From positions 1 to 64,000 of the forward strand of contig NZ_JABFMU010000011.1 of assembly GCF_013359695.1 (NCBI RefSeq): 64,000 bases of DNA, given 5' to 3'. Positions 35,641 through 44,886 of this stretch are shown piece by piece (positions within the stretch are counted from its first letter, which is position 1; each line of letters begins with the position of its first letter). Position numbers and translations under genes: made by a program. The notes under the pieces were generated by a model. It was given only the letters and a program-made list of their open reading frames with translations. It was not told where the DNA came from and did not search any database. The DNA comes from Pseudomonas sp. C2B4. Lineage in GTDB: Bacteria > Pseudomonadota > Gammaproteobacteria > Pseudomonadales > Pseudomonadaceae.

Positions 35641-35667
35641 ATCGCATGCGATGTTAGCGCACACGAA
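35641..35667 (+). promoter_or_regulatory. OhrR-type operator 2
   Basis: ATCGCATGCGAT (35641-35652) is a perfect 12-bp palindrome, followed by GCGCACACGAA at the same offset as in operator 1. It gives ohr copy 2 its own regulated promoter. Confidence 0.65.
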
Positions 35668-35698
35668 CATAACAGACGGAAAACCTGAGGAAATCATC

Positions 35699-36151
35699 AT
35701 GAGCAAGATTGAAAAAGTACTGGCCACCGGCAAAACCCACACCACCCACAGCCGCAGTGGCTCCACTTCACGCGGGCATAACGGCAGCCTCGACATCGAA
35801 CTGTCGTCGCCGGGCAACGCAACACCGGCGCACGTGTTCAGCGGCGTCCAGCCACACCCGAAAGCCGAGCAACTGTTCGCCGGGGCCTGGTCGGCCTGCT
35901 ACATCGCCGCGGTGGGCCTGGCCGCCCAACAGGCGAAGGTGACACTGCCAGCGGATCTGGCGGTCGATATCGAAGTCGATCTGGGCCAGACCGGAGCGGA
36001 GTACTTCCTCCAGGCTCGCCTGACCTTGCGCGCGCCGGGCCTGGACCATGGCGTCGCCACCGAACTGGCGCACAAGGCGGACGCCATCTGCCCGTACTCC
36101 AAGGCAACCCGCGGCAACATTGATGTCGCCCTGAATGTCATTACCGAGTAA
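35699..36151 (+). CDS. ohr: Organic hydroperoxide resistance protein, copy 2
   Basis: 150 residues, strongly similar to copy 1 over the full length, with both catalytic cysteines (WSACYIAAVG, DAICPYSKATRGN). Differences cluster in residues 17-50 and 90-130. A tandem duplication that included the promoter; the copies may differ in substrate or response. Confidence 0.92.
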   Translation: MSKIEKVLATGKTHTTHSRSGSTSRGHNGSLDIELSSPGNATPAHVFSGVQPHPKAEQLFAGAWSACYIAAVGLAAQQAKVTLPADLAVDIEVDLGQTGAEYFLQARLTLRAPGLDHGVATELAHKADAICPYSKATRGNIDVALNVITE

Positions 36152-36163
36152 CACACCGCACGG

Positions 36164-36195
36164 CCGGTTCGACAGGGTCAGCCCTGGCGAACCGG
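36164..36195 (+). terminator. Hairpin after ohr copy 2
   Basis: CCGGTTCG pairs with CGAACCGG, with an inner CAGGG/CCCTG stem. No T run follows, so it may end or only stabilise the transcript. Confidence 0.5.
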
Positions 36196-36262
36196 TCGTC
36201 GGCATTTACAGGTCTGCAAGGTCAATGTGATGGCGGCCAGGGATTCGAGCACTTCCGACACC

Positions 36263-36274
36263 ATCGCATCCGAC
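36263..36274. promoter_or_regulatory. OhrR-type operator 3 (autoregulation)
   Basis: ATCGCATCCGAC; its complement GTCGGATGCGAT matches operator 1 at 11 of 12 bases. It stands 42-53 bases before the ohrR start. Confidence 0.55.
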
Positions 36275-36315
36275 GTATAGTTTCAGTCTTGCAAGATTGG
36301 CCAATGAGAATGCCC

Positions 36316-36774
36316 ATGAAAACCACCGACAAGCCCTCCGCCCTGGATCTCAAGCTCTCCGATTTCCTGTGTTTTGCGGTCTATTCCACCAACCTGGCGT
36401 TCGGCAAAGCCTACAAGCCGATGCTCGAGCGGCTCGGACTGACCTACACGCAATACATCACCCTGGTTGCACTATGGGAAGAGGACAACCAGACCGTTGG
36501 CAGCCTCGGTGAAAAGCTGTTTCTCGAATCCAACACCCTGACGCCGATCCTGAAAAAGCTTGAGGCGATGGGGTATCTGCTGCGTCAGCGCGACCCGGAA
36601 GATGAACGCCAGGTGCGGATCAGCCTGACGAAGGAAGGTCGAAACCTGCGCTCGGAATTGACCGAAGACGGCTTCCCGCAAACCGGTCTTGATCCGGATG
36701 ACTTCGTGCAAATGCAGCAGGCGATCGTGGCGTTGCGCAACAACCTGATTCGCACGACGAATGCCGATAAGTAG
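36316..36774 (+). CDS. ohrR: MarR-family peroxide sensor OhrR
   Basis: 152 residues from ATG 36316; ATGs at 36304 and 36310 are possible. The redox-sensing Cys lies in LSDFLCFAVYSTNLAFGKAY, the hallmark OhrR position. The winged helix is YTQYITLVALWEEDN through NTLTPILKKLEAMGYLLRQRDPEDERQV. Organic peroxides oxidise the Cys and release DNA, inducing ohr. It lies just downstream of the two ohr copies. Confidence 0.92.
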   Translation: MKTTDKPSALDLKLSDFLCFAVYSTNLAFGKAYKPMLERLGLTYTQYITLVALWEEDNQTVGSLGEKLFLESNTLTPILKKLEAMGYLLRQRDPEDERQVRISLTKEGRNLRSELTEDGFPQTGLDPDDFVQMQQAIVALRNNLIRTTNADK

Positions 36775-36789
36775 TAACAGTTGAACGAC

Positions 36790-36879
36790 TGTGGGAGCGA
36801 GCCTGCTCGCGAAGGCGGTGTGCCAGACAACATTGATGTTGAATGTGCCGCCGTCTTCGCGAGCAGGCTCGCTCCCACA
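36790..36879. repeat. REPIN
   Basis: Standard doublet between the convergent ohrR and solute-binding protein genes. Confidence 0.88.
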
Positions 36880-36899
36880 GGGGGTTGCTTGTACGAGCC

Positions 36900-38000
36900 T
36901 TATTTATCCGATTTGATCGCCGTCCACACCCGCGTCCGCACCCGCTCCAGTTTCTGCGGCAACGGCTGCACGACATAAAGCGTGGCCAGCGCCTCGCTGG
37001 TCGGAGTGAGGTTCGGGTTGCCGGTGATGTCCTTGTTGATCAGCGTCAGCGAGTCCTTGTTGGCATTGGGGTAACCGAGGAAGTCGCTGATGGGCGCGAT
37101 GACTTTCGGGTCGAGCAAGGTGTTGAGAAATTCGTGGGCTTCGTCAACGTCCTTCGCACTTTTCGGAATGGCGAAGGTATCAAACCAGATCGGTGCGCCC
37201 TCCTTCGGCAAGCGCCAATCGACCACCACGCCGTTACCCGCCTCCTTGGCGCGATTGCCAAACTGATAGAAGCTGCCGGAGTAACCGATGGCCACGCAAA
37301 TATCACCGTTGGCGATGTCGGTCATGTACTTGGCCGAGTTGAAGTAGGTGACGTAGGGGCGAACCTTCAGCATCAGTGCCTTGGCTTTTTCGTAGTCGTC
37401 CGGGTTCTGGCTGTTCGGGTCCAGACCCAGGTAATGCAGGGCCAGCGGCAGGATTTCCGAAGGCGAGTCGAGCATGGCCACGCCGCAGGACTTGAGCTTC
37501 TCCATGTTTTCCGGCTTGAACACCAGATCCCAGCTGTCCACCGGCGCATTCTCGCCCAGCGCCGCCTTGACCTTGGCCGGGTTGAAGCCGATCAGCACGG
37601 TGCCATACATGTAAGGCACGCCGTACTGGTTGCCGGGGTCGTTGGCGTCGAGCAGCTTGAGCAGTGCCGGGTCCTGGTGCTTCCAGTTGGGCAGCTTGGA
37701 TTTGTCGAGTTTCTGGAACACGCCCGCCTTGATCTGGGTTTCGATGAACTGGTTCGACGGCACCACCAGGTCGTATCCGGAGTTGCCGGTCAGCAGCTTG
37801 GCTTCCAGGGACTCATTGGTGTCGAAGGTGTCCCAGGTCACTTTGATGCCGGTTTTCTCGGCAAAGTCCTTGGGCACGGACGGCAGGATGTAATCCGCCC
37901 AGTTGTAGACCCTCAACTCGCGCGTTTCGGCCTGCACCGCGCTGGCCAGCAGCGTCAGCCCACAAACCGTGGCGCCCAGGATGCGTTTCATGGTTTCCAT
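36900..38000 (-). CDS. Polyamine ABC transporter substrate-binding protein (PotF/SpuD type), orphan
   Basis: 366 residues with a signal peptide ending at VQA. ELRVYNWADYILPSVPKDFAEKTGIKV and NSGYDLVVPSNQF are PotD/PotF signatures. It binds putrescine or spermidine in the periplasm. No permease or ATPase gene lies beside it, so it must use a system encoded elsewhere or act as a sensor. GGGGAAC ribosome site at 38000. Confidence 0.9.
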   Translation of the reverse strand: METMKRILGATVCGLTLLASAVQAETRELRVYNWADYILPSVPKDFAEKTGIKVTWDTFDTNESLEAKLLTGNSGYDLVVPSNQFIETQIKAGVFQKLDKSKLPNWKHQDPALLKLLDANDPGNQYGVPYMYGTVLIGFNPAKVKAALGENAPVDSWDLVFKPENMEKLKSCGVAMLDSPSEILPLALHYLGLDPNSQNPDDYEKAKALMLKVRPYVTYFNSAKYMTDIANGDICVAIGYSGSFYQFGNRAKEAGNGVVVDWRLPKEGAPIWFDTFAIPKSAKDVDEAHEFLNTLLDPKVIAPISDFLGYPNANKDSLTLINKDITGNPNLTPTSEALATLYVVQPLPQKLERVRTRVWTAIKSDK

Positions 38001-38229
38001 GGATCAGTTCCCCAATGTCAGCTCGTTGATTATTTTCTGTTTTGTAGACGGCAGTGACCGCAAGAACGGCCAAGGGCAAAAAAGATCAAGACTCTGGTTA
38101 TGGATTCGGTCGGCGCTGCTGAGTCCGCAACCCGATCTCGATTCTTGCTGACAGCCTAGACGGTTCACAGCGTGAGGCAGGCCAAAAGGAGATCGATATG
38201 GCCAATATCGGTGACCGGATGGTTCTCCC

Positions 38230-38330
38230 TGTAGGAGCGAGCTCTGCTCGCGATGGACCCAAGGACACCGCGGGTTTCAGGATGCCCGCGTTATCGTTGA
38301 CGTCCATCGTGAGCAGAGCTCGCTCCTACA
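38230..38330. repeat. REPIN
   Basis: TGTAGGAGCGAGCTCTGCTCG variant. It fills the middle of the 386-base gap between the binding protein and tRNA-Gln; the rest of the gap (38001-38229) shows nothing I can identify beyond promoter sequence. Confidence 0.88.
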
Positions 38331-38344
38331 GGAAATTGGGGCAT

Positions 38345-38378
38345 AAAAAAACGCCAGTCCCGATCGGAACTGGCGTTT
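38345..38378 (-). terminator. Terminator of the tRNA-Gln gene
   Basis: On the minus strand AACGCCAGT pairs with ACTGGCGTT around a CCGATCGGG-like loop and is followed by a run of seven T. Confidence 0.85.
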
Positions 38379-38386
38379 CTTGAAGA

Positions 38387-38461
38387 TGGCAGGGGCGGCT
38401 GGATTCGAACCAACGCATGGCAGGATCAAAACCTGCTGCCTTACCGCTTGGCGACGCCCCT
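38387..38461 (-). tRNA. tRNA-Gln, anticodon TTG
   Basis: 75 bases including encoded CCA. Acceptor stem AGGGGCG/CGCCCCT, discriminator G, anticodon stem-loop GCAGG-TTTTGAT-CCTGC, and T-arm GGTTCGAATCC. Reads CAA codons. No integrated element or duplicated tRNA end is seen next to it. Confidence 0.95.
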
Positions 38462-38795
38462 GCAAATGTTGCGCTGAATGCCTGGCATTCGACTCCTGAT
38501 TCACAACCTGTTTAAGGGGCTGTGCTGGAATGCGCGGAAATTTATCAACTTTTGTTTCGTCTGGGAAGCCCCCTACCCACAATTTTTCTTTTAAAACAGC
38601 AACTTGTTAGTAGACCTGTTCCCGTTGCAGTTAAAAAAATTCAACGCCAAGGTTGAAATCCCGCCTCTGTCGCGTAAGGCTGTGCAACCAGTAATGTTAT
38701 GAAAAACCTTTAAAGAGAAGTGAAGTTCCTGTGCTCAAGCTCCCCCGCCAGGCAAACACTCACCGTATTTCCCCTCTGCTGCCGGTACTGTCCGC
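38462..38795. other. Intergenic region between tRNA-Gln and amidase
   Basis: 334 bases that should hold both divergent promoters. I see no REP element, gene or clear promoter consensus. Confidence 0.4.
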
Positions 38796-40508
38796 ATGAT
38801 CGAAGTCACTGAAGTTTCCATTGCCCAACTGCGCGCTGCGCTTGAATCCGGCCAGACCACGTCGGTCGAGCTGGTTGAGGCTTACCTCGCCCGCATCGAC
38901 GCCTATGACGGCCCCGACACCCCGACCGCGCTCAATGCCGTGGTGGTGCGCAACCCGGATGCGCTGAAAGAAGCGCAGGCCTCCGATGCCCGTCGGGCCA
39001 AGGGCGAGCTGCTGGGGCCGCTCGATGGCATTCCTTACACGGCCAAGGACAGCTATCTGGTGAAGGGCCTGACCGCCGCTTCCGGCAGTCCTGCATTCAA
39101 GGACCTGGTGGCCTGTCGCGATGCGTTCACCATCGAGCGTCTGCGCGCCACCGGCGCCATCTGCCTGGGCAAGACCAATATGCCGCCCATGGCCAACGGC
39201 GGCATGCAACGCGGGGTCTATGGCCGTGCCGAGAGCCCGTATAACGCCGACTACCTCACCGCCCCGTTCGCCTCGGGGTCGTCGAACGGTGCCGGCACGG
39301 CCACTGCCGCCAGTTTCGCCGCCTTCGGCCTGGCCGAAGAGACCTGGTCGAGCGGTCGCGGCCCGGCGTCGAACAACGGGTTGTGCGCCTATACGCCTTC
39401 ACGGGGTGTGATTTCGGTACGCGGCAACTGGCCGCTGACGCCGACCATGGACGTGGTCGTACCGTTTGCCAGGACCATGGCCGACCTGCTCGAAATCCTC
39501 GATGTGGTGGTGGCCGAGGACCCGGATACCCGTGGCGACCTGTGGCGCCTGCAACCCTGGGTGCCGATTCCGAGCGTGGCCTCGGTGCGCCCTGCTTCCT
39601 ATCTGGAGTTGGCCGTGAAGTCCGACTCGCTGGCCGGCAAGCGCTTCGGCATTCCGAAGATGTACATCAACGCTGATCCCGAAGCGGGCACCAGCGAAGC
39701 GCCCGGTATCGGTGGCCCGACCGGGCAACGCATCAACACCCGTCCTTCGGTGGTTGGCCTCTGGCAAGAGGCGCGCAAGGCCCTGGAAGCCGCCGGTGCC
39801 GAAGTGCTCGAAGTGGATTTCCCGCTGGTGTCCAATTGCGAAGGCGATCGCCCCGGCGCGCCGACCGTGTTCAATCGCGGGATCGTGTCCAAGGAGTTCC
39901 TGCACCATGAACTGTGGGACCTGACGGCCTGGGCGTTCGATGATTTCCTGCAAGCCAACGGCGACCCGAAACTGAACCGTCTGGTGGACGTCGACGGCCC
40001 GCTGATTTTCCCTCACGACCCGGGCACGTTGCCCAACCGCGAGGGCGATCTGGCCGCCGGCATGGACGAGTACGTGAAGATGGCCGAGCGCGGCATCACG
40101 CCCTGGGACCAGATCGCCACCGTGCCCGACGGTTTGCGCGGTCTTGAGCAGACCCGGAAAATCGATCTGGAAGACTGGATGGATCGGCTGGGCCTCGATG
40201 CGGTGCTGTTCCCGACGGTGGCTGATGTTGGCCCGGCGGATGCTGACGTCAACCCGGTGTCCGCGGACATCGCGTGGAGCAACGGCATCTGGGTGGCCAA
40301 CGGCAACCTCGCCATCCGCCACCTGGGCGTGCCGACGGTCACGGTGCCGATGGGGATCATGCCGGACATCGGCATGCCGGTCGGGCTGACCTTTGCCGGT
40401 CGTGCCTATGACGATTCGGCGTTGTTGCGTTTTGCGGCGGCGTTCGAGTCCACCGGAAGCAAGCGGCAGATTCCGCCGCGTACCCCGCCATTGCCAACCG
40501 TTAAATAA
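38796..40508 (+). CDS. Amidase-signature family hydrolase
   Basis: 570 residues. Catalytic triad: Lys in GIPYTAKDSY, cis-Ser in the GSSNGAG segment (family GGSSGG, here altered) and the nucleophile Ser in WSSGRGPASNN. It hydrolyses an amide; the substrate is not evident. No signal peptide. The ribosome site is weak, and TTG/GTG alternatives were not convincing. Confidence 0.87.
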   Translation: MIEVTEVSIAQLRAALESGQTTSVELVEAYLARIDAYDGPDTPTALNAVVVRNPDALKEAQASDARRAKGELLGPLDGIPYTAKDSYLVKGLTAASGSPAFKDLVACRDAFTIERLRATGAICLGKTNMPPMANGGMQRGVYGRAESPYNADYLTAPFASGSSNGAGTATAASFAAFGLAEETWSSGRGPASNNGLCAYTPSRGVISVRGNWPLTPTMDVVVPFARTMADLLEILDVVVAEDPDTRGDLWRLQPWVPIPSVASVRPASYLELAVKSDSLAGKRFGIPKMYINADPEAGTSEAPGIGGPTGQRINTRPSVVGLWQEARKALEAAGAEVLEVDFPLVSNCEGDRPGAPTVFNRGIVSKEFLHHELWDLTAWAFDDFLQANGDPKLNRLVDVDGPLIFPHDPGTLPNREGDLAAGMDEYVKMAERGITPWDQIATVPDGLRGLEQTRKIDLEDWMDRLGLDAVLFPTVADVGPADADVNPVSADIAWSNGIWVANGNLAIRHLGVPTVTVPMGIMPDIGMPVGLTFAGRAYDDSALLRFAAAFESTGSKRQIPPRTPPLPTVK

Positions 40509-40510
40509 AC

Positions 40511-40600
40511 TGTGGGAGCGAGCCTGCTCGCGAAGGCTGAGTGTCAGACGACATACATGGCGACTGATACTCCGTTTTCGCGAGCAGGCTCGCTCCCACA
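40511..40600. repeat. REPIN
   Basis: Standard doublet, three bases after the amidase stop codon, before a convergent gene. Confidence 0.88.
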
Positions 40601-40632
40601 AGGTTTTGCAGTGACCACGAAATGGGTGGACG

Positions 40633-41523
40633 TCAAAACGGCACAGTCAGCTTCATCCAGTACGCATTACCCTGCGCCCGGTTTCGCACGCCAGTCTCCT
40701 GCTCCCACTTCCCCGTCACGAACCATCCCGCCTTGTTGGTGTATTTGATCGACGGCCCGATGGCCAGCGACCGCCCCTTGTTGTCCTCGATGGTTTCGCC
40801 GTTCTGCCGGTCGTCGGTGGTCTGTCGGTAGTAATAGCCGCCGACACCCAGCACCCAGCCATTACCCAGCCCCCAGCCGACGGCATAGTCGACATGAAAT
40901 TCCTGACCCGAGCGGTAGTCGGTCGCGGGGTTTTCGCGGTTGAAGTCGTACATGATCTTGGCGTCGAGGTTGAGCCCGTTCGGGTCGACATAGGACATGG
41001 CGTAGACCGGCTCGATCACCCAGTAATTGCGCCCGGTGTTGGCCAGGTCGCCACGGTCGTAGCGCCCGGTCGGGGCGATCATGTCCAGGGCGAGGATGCT
41101 GTGGAATTTTTCGCTGTGATGAAAGCCCAGTGCCGGCCCGAAAATGATGTCGCCCAGGCCTTGCTTGCTTTGCGACTGGCCATTCAATTCAACCTTCAAA
41201 TCCACCAGCGGCACGATCGCATGCAGCGCCACGCTGGCGCCGAACAGGGTGTAGTCGCTGACCCAGATCAGTCGCGGAGTGATGGCGTTGGCGCGCACGC
41301 GAAAATCCACCGGGAGTTTGCGGCCGTCGTTGCCGCGCAGGTTGTCAGCCTCATAGTGGGTGACAAACAGTTGACCGTAGAAACCCGGTGGCGGCATCGC
41401 ACCGGACATGTAGTTTTCCGCGCCCAATGGATAGGAGGTGCCGCCGCCTTCGGTGGCATGGGCTACCAGTGGCAAGGCAGTCAGTGCAGCAGTCACGATC
41501 AGCTTTTTTGTTGTGCGAGTCAT
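40633..41523 (-). CDS. Outer-membrane channel, phenol MetA-pathway family
   Basis: 296 residues from ATG 41523. A signal peptide ends at AHA, and the last residue is Phe after alternating strands, as in outer-membrane barrels. ENYMSGAMPPPGFYGQLF and GLGDIIFGPALGFHHSEKFHSILALDMIAPTGRYDRGD are typical of the family linked to phenol and toluene degradation operons. It is on the same strand as and downstream of dmpP, so it probably assists uptake of an aromatic compound; direct co-transcription is uncertain across the repeat. Confidence 0.83.
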   Translation of the reverse strand: MTRTTKKLIVTAALTALPLVAHATEGGGTSYPLGAENYMSGAMPPPGFYGQLFVTHYEADNLRGNDGRKLPVDFRVRANAITPRLIWVSDYTLFGASVALHAIVPLVDLKVELNGQSQSKQGLGDIIFGPALGFHHSEKFHSILALDMIAPTGRYDRGDLANTGRNYWVIEPVYAMSYVDPNGLNLDAKIMYDFNRENPATDYRSGQEFHVDYAVGWGLGNGWVLGVGGYYYRQTTDDRQNGETIEDNKGRSLAIGPSIKYTNKAGWFVTGKWEQETGVRNRAQGNAYWMKLTVPF

Positions 41524-41555
41524 GCAGTTCAACCTTTATTGTTGTTATCGGTCCC

Positions 41556-41720
41556 TGTGGGAGCGAGCCCTTGTGGCGAGGGGATTTATCCCCGTTAGGG
41601 CGCGAAGCGGCCTCAAACTGGAAAACAGTTGTGTGTCAGGTACACCGCACACAATGGTTTCACGACTGCTTCGCAGCCGAACGGGGATAAATCCCCTCGC
41701 CACAAGGGCTCGCTCCCACA
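41556..41720. repeat. Long inverted repeat, TGTGGCGAGGGGATTTATCCCC family
   Basis: Arms of about 41 bases start with the REP-like GTGGGAGCGAGCCC and continue with TTGTGGCGAGGGGATTTA and CCCCGTT, around an 85-base spacer. Related copies lie at 52967 and 58252. It separates dmpP from the outer-membrane channel gene. Confidence 0.85.
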
Positions 41721-41753
41721 GTGGATCTGCGGTGGTCTCAGGTTTGCAGGTAC

Positions 41754-42815
41754 TCAGATACGTTTGAACAACGCCGAACGCTGGGTCGACTCGCCTCCAT
41801 CGGCGGCGCTGTAGAAGCGTTCCATGAAGATGTCGCGTTCGAACAAGCGTCCCTGCATCAGGCAGGTAATGGCCGAGTCGATCATCACCGGCGGCCCGCA
41901 CAGGTAGGCCTTGCGGCTGCTGAAACGGCCGTCGAAATGCTGCTTGGCCGCGTCATGCACATAGCCCTTGAAGCCGGTCCATTCGGCATCCTCGACCGCC
42001 TGGCTGAGCGCCGGCACGTAGGTGAAGTTGGCGTGATCCCGGGCCAGGGCCTCGAACAGTTCGCGGTTGTACAGTTCGGCGCGGTTGCGGGCGCCCTGGA
42101 ACAGAGCGATCTGTCGGGTGTCGCCGGCCTCCAGCAAGTCGAGAATCATCGACTGCGGGCTCGACAGACCCGAGCCGCCAGCAATGAAAATCAAGTCACC
42201 GCTTTGCGAGCCACGGACGAAGAACTGCCCATAGGGTCCCGAGAGATCCACCGTATCGCCGACCTTCAACTCATCGTGAATCATGCCGGTGGCCAGCCCG
42301 CCGTCGACCCGCCGCACATGCAGTTCGACTTCATCGGCACGGCTCGGTGGATTGGCCAGCGAGAACGCCCGCGTGCCCTCGATGCCGGGCAATTGCAGGT
42401 TGATGTACTGCCCGGCCTGGAAGGCCATCGGCCGATCCAGCTTGAGGTGTACGCCCTTGATGGTTGGCGACAGGTCAACCAGCGCACTGACCACCGCCCG
42501 GTAATCCTCGACCGGATGCCCGAGGAAATCCGGATCGGCATCGATGTCGGCCTCGATCACCATGTCGCTCTGCGGGATCGCGCAGCACGCCAACACCTTG
42601 CCTTCGTCACGCTCCATGTCCATCAGCGCAAAGGACGAGGCCGCGCCGAGGTCCGCTTCGCCTTCCAGCACCTGGACCTTGCACGTGGCGCAGGTGCCGT
42701 GGCCGCAGGCAAACGGCAACCAGACCCCCTGGCGCAACGCGGCCTGGAGAATGGTTTGCCCCTCTTCCACTTCGATCTGCTCGCCAGTGGGTTCGATGGT
42801 GACTTGGTAACTCAT
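41754..42815 (-). CDS. dmpP: Phenol hydroxylase reductase component P5
   Basis: 353 residues from ATG 42815. The N-terminal plant-type [2Fe-2S] ferredoxin has C-X4-C-X2-C (FACGHGTCATC) and a later Cys in VLACC. The FAD domain has RAFSLANPPS, and the NAD(P) domain has IAGGSGLSSPQSMI and CGPPVM. It passes electrons from NADH to the oxygenase. Last gene of the dmp operon, ten bases after dmpO. Confidence 0.95.
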   Translation of the reverse strand: MSYQVTIEPTGEQIEVEEGQTILQAALRQGVWLPFACGHGTCATCKVQVLEGEADLGAASSFALMDMERDEGKVLACCAIPQSDMVIEADIDADPDFLGHPVEDYRAVVSALVDLSPTIKGVHLKLDRPMAFQAGQYINLQLPGIEGTRAFSLANPPSRADEVELHVRRVDGGLATGMIHDELKVGDTVDLSGPYGQFFVRGSQSGDLIFIAGGSGLSSPQSMILDLLEAGDTRQIALFQGARNRAELYNRELFEALARDHANFTYVPALSQAVEDAEWTGFKGYVHDAAKQHFDGRFSSRKAYLCGPPVMIDSAITCLMQGRLFERDIFMERFYSAADGGESTQRSALFKRI

Positions 42816-42825
42816 GGCCCTGTCC

Positions 42826-43185
42826 TCAGTTGAAGCTGCCGGCAATGCCGTTCAAGCCTGGGGTGTCGAGGTGCAGCAGGCTCTTGTGATCAATGCCGTT
42901 GGCGATCAGGCTTGCCGCGTTGTCCGGGGTGAACGGCCGGTCGTTGAGGCGCCACAGCGCCTGGCTGAAATCGACCTGTGCCGCGTCCGGGTGACGGGCG
43001 ATCGAGGGCTTGACCACCTGCTCGATGAAGTCGCCGAACGGCATGGCCCGCGGCAGTGGAAAGGTGAACGGCGCGCAGAACATCAGGTGTTTTTCCCAGC
43101 ACAGGTACACCAGTTGCAGGCCGTGGAAGTTGTCCTGGCGGTCCAGGGGTTGGGCGTTGTAGGCGCCGATGGCAGTCACGGGCAT
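42826..43185 (-). CDS. dmpO: Phenol hydroxylase component P4
   Basis: 119 residues. MPVTAIGAYNAQPLDRQDNFHGLQLVYLCWEKHLMFCAP is the typical start of the small P4 subunit of the hydroxylase complex. It is required for activity and has been linked to iron or assembly. A REPIN separates it from dmpN. Confidence 0.93.
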   Translation of the reverse strand: MPVTAIGAYNAQPLDRQDNFHGLQLVYLCWEKHLMFCAPFTFPLPRAMPFGDFIEQVVKPSIARHPDAAQVDFSQALWRLNDRPFTPDNAASLIANGIDHKSLLHLDTPGLNGIAGSFN

Positions 43186-43215
43186 GATCTTTTTCCTTAT
43201 TTTTGTCGGTTGAAC

Positions 43216-43305
43216 TGTGGGAGCGAGCCTGCTCGCGAAAGCGGTGTGTCATTCGGCACACATGTCGACTGACATGGCCCCTTCGCGAGCAGGCTCGCTC
43301 CCACA
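43216..43305. repeat. REPIN within the dmp operon
   Basis: Standard doublet in the 136-base gap between dmpN and dmpO, the only large gap of the operon. Its hairpin could stabilise the upstream dmpKLMN message. Confidence 0.9.
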
Positions 43306-43321
43306 ATGGATATCGGTTGCG

Positions 43322-44839
43322 TCAGCCGGCCTTGCGCACATTGGGGTGCCAGTCCTGCCAGCGTCGATGCTCGGTGGAGCCCAGGTACTCGAAGTTGTCC
43401 TGGCCGGGATTGATGTTGTAGTAGTCGCGCACCACCGACTCGACGTCGCCGCCACCGCAGTTGCCCTGCAGAATCTGGTGAACCGGCAACCAGGCCTGGA
43501 TGTACTTGGTCGGCTCGTACTCGAAAATGTCGCAGCAGCCCTGGGAGCAGAAGTGATAGCGCTCGCCCTCGTGTTCGGCGCTGCGATGGCTGAGGGTGGT
43601 CGGGTCGTCCGGCTCGCCGAACGACAGCGGGATCTGGCAGATCTGGCAGAGCATCGGCAGGGTCGGGTTGTAGAAACGCTCGCCCTTCTCTTGCAGCGCA
43701 CGCCAGTGTTCGTAGCGTGGGCGATAGATCTTGTCGAAGGTGTCCGGGTACTTGGACGACAGCCAGTCCAGCTCTTCGTCGGTGGGCATCCAGGTGTGGA
43801 AGTTGGTGGCCTGGCTGTATTGGTAGAAGATCGACCAGGCCTGATGGCTGACGTGGTCCTTGCCGATATTGGCTTCTTCAACGTGCTTGGGCGGACGGAT
43901 GCCGTAGCGCTCCAGGTCCTTGAACAGCGCCCCGCCCGCCTCTTCGAAATACACGCCCCAGGCTTCAGACCAGGACATGACTTTGTTCGGCAGCATGTAG
44001 TCCATCATCATCCCCACCAGCGTCAGCAGGCGGTATCCGCGCCAGAACCACTTGTCGATCCAGCGCTGGATGATCGGTACGTTGTCTTCGTGCTGCTCCA
44101 GCAGGAACTTGATCACCTCAAGGCCCAGGGTCATGTGTCGGGCTTCGTCGGACTGTGCGGAGAAACCGAAGGTCACCGTGGCCATGTCGCCGTTGAAGGC
44201 CGCGCCCGACATGAACGGTACGAACAACAGGTTGGTCAGCACGTACTCGAACGAAAACGAAATCGCCGTGAGGAACTCGAACGGGCCCGCCGTGCGCGCA
44301 TCCTCGAAGAACGACTTGGGCACCGAGAGAAACCACACCCGGTCGTGCATGTGGGCGAAGTCATGCAGGCCGTTGAAATGCTTGTTGTAGTGACTCATGG
44401 CGTGGATCTGGGTCTGCACGTGGCGCAGTTCGTCGATGGCCTGCATCTGGCAGGCGATCCGCGCACCGGCGCCGCTGAACTGTCGGCCGACCCGGGCGAA
44501 GCCTTGATAGGCCTGGTACTCCAGCGGTGTCACACCGGACAGGAACAGCTTCAGCGCGTTGACATAACGGGCGTCGGACAAGGTCGTATGGCCGTTGTTT
44601 TGCGAGAACGCGTCGAAGATCGCGTAGAGCTTCTTCTCTTTCTCGGCCTGGTATTTCCAGTAGGTGTCCATGGTCAGGCGGAACGGGTCTTCCCACTTGT
44701 CCCAATCGGTGATCTTGATCCCCTCGAAGCGCTCGTGAGGATAGATGTCCTCGTGAGTCTGGTAGCTTGGCTCCCAGTCCAGGTCACGGGTCATGCAGCG
44801 GTATTTTTCTTTGGCATTGAGGCGTTTTTTCACGGCCAT
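43322..44839 (-). CDS. dmpN: Phenol hydroxylase large (diiron) subunit P3
   Basis: 505 residues. The two diiron motifs are AIDELRHVQTQ (E-X2-H) and QSDEARHMTLG (D-E-X-R-H). The C-terminal half has the Cys-rich YHS-like segment (LCQICQIP, HFCSQGCCDIFEY). With DmpL it forms the catalytic alpha subunit that hydroxylates phenol to catechol. Confidence 0.96.
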   Translation of the reverse strand: MAVKKRLNAKEKYRCMTRDLDWEPSYQTHEDIYPHERFEGIKITDWDKWEDPFRLTMDTYWKYQAEKEKKLYAIFDAFSQNNGHTTLSDARYVNALKLFLSGVTPLEYQAYQGFARVGRQFSGAGARIACQMQAIDELRHVQTQIHAMSHYNKHFNGLHDFAHMHDRVWFLSVPKSFFEDARTAGPFEFLTAISFSFEYVLTNLLFVPFMSGAAFNGDMATVTFGFSAQSDEARHMTLGLEVIKFLLEQHEDNVPIIQRWIDKWFWRGYRLLTLVGMMMDYMLPNKVMSWSEAWGVYFEEAGGALFKDLERYGIRPPKHVEEANIGKDHVSHQAWSIFYQYSQATNFHTWMPTDEELDWLSSKYPDTFDKIYRPRYEHWRALQEKGERFYNPTLPMLCQICQIPLSFGEPDDPTTLSHRSAEHEGERYHFCSQGCCDIFEYEPTKYIQAWLPVHQILQGNCGGGDVESVVRDYYNINPGQDNFEYLGSTEHRRWQDWHPNVRKAG

Positions 44840-44886
44840 GATGGCGCTCCCGAATTCTTGTTATGGATCATTGGCTACAGGCTCGA

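Noticed and set aside
38387..38461. tRNA-Gln as an integration site for a mobile island
   Set aside because: No integrase, direct repeat of the tRNA 3' end or change in gene style is seen on either side.
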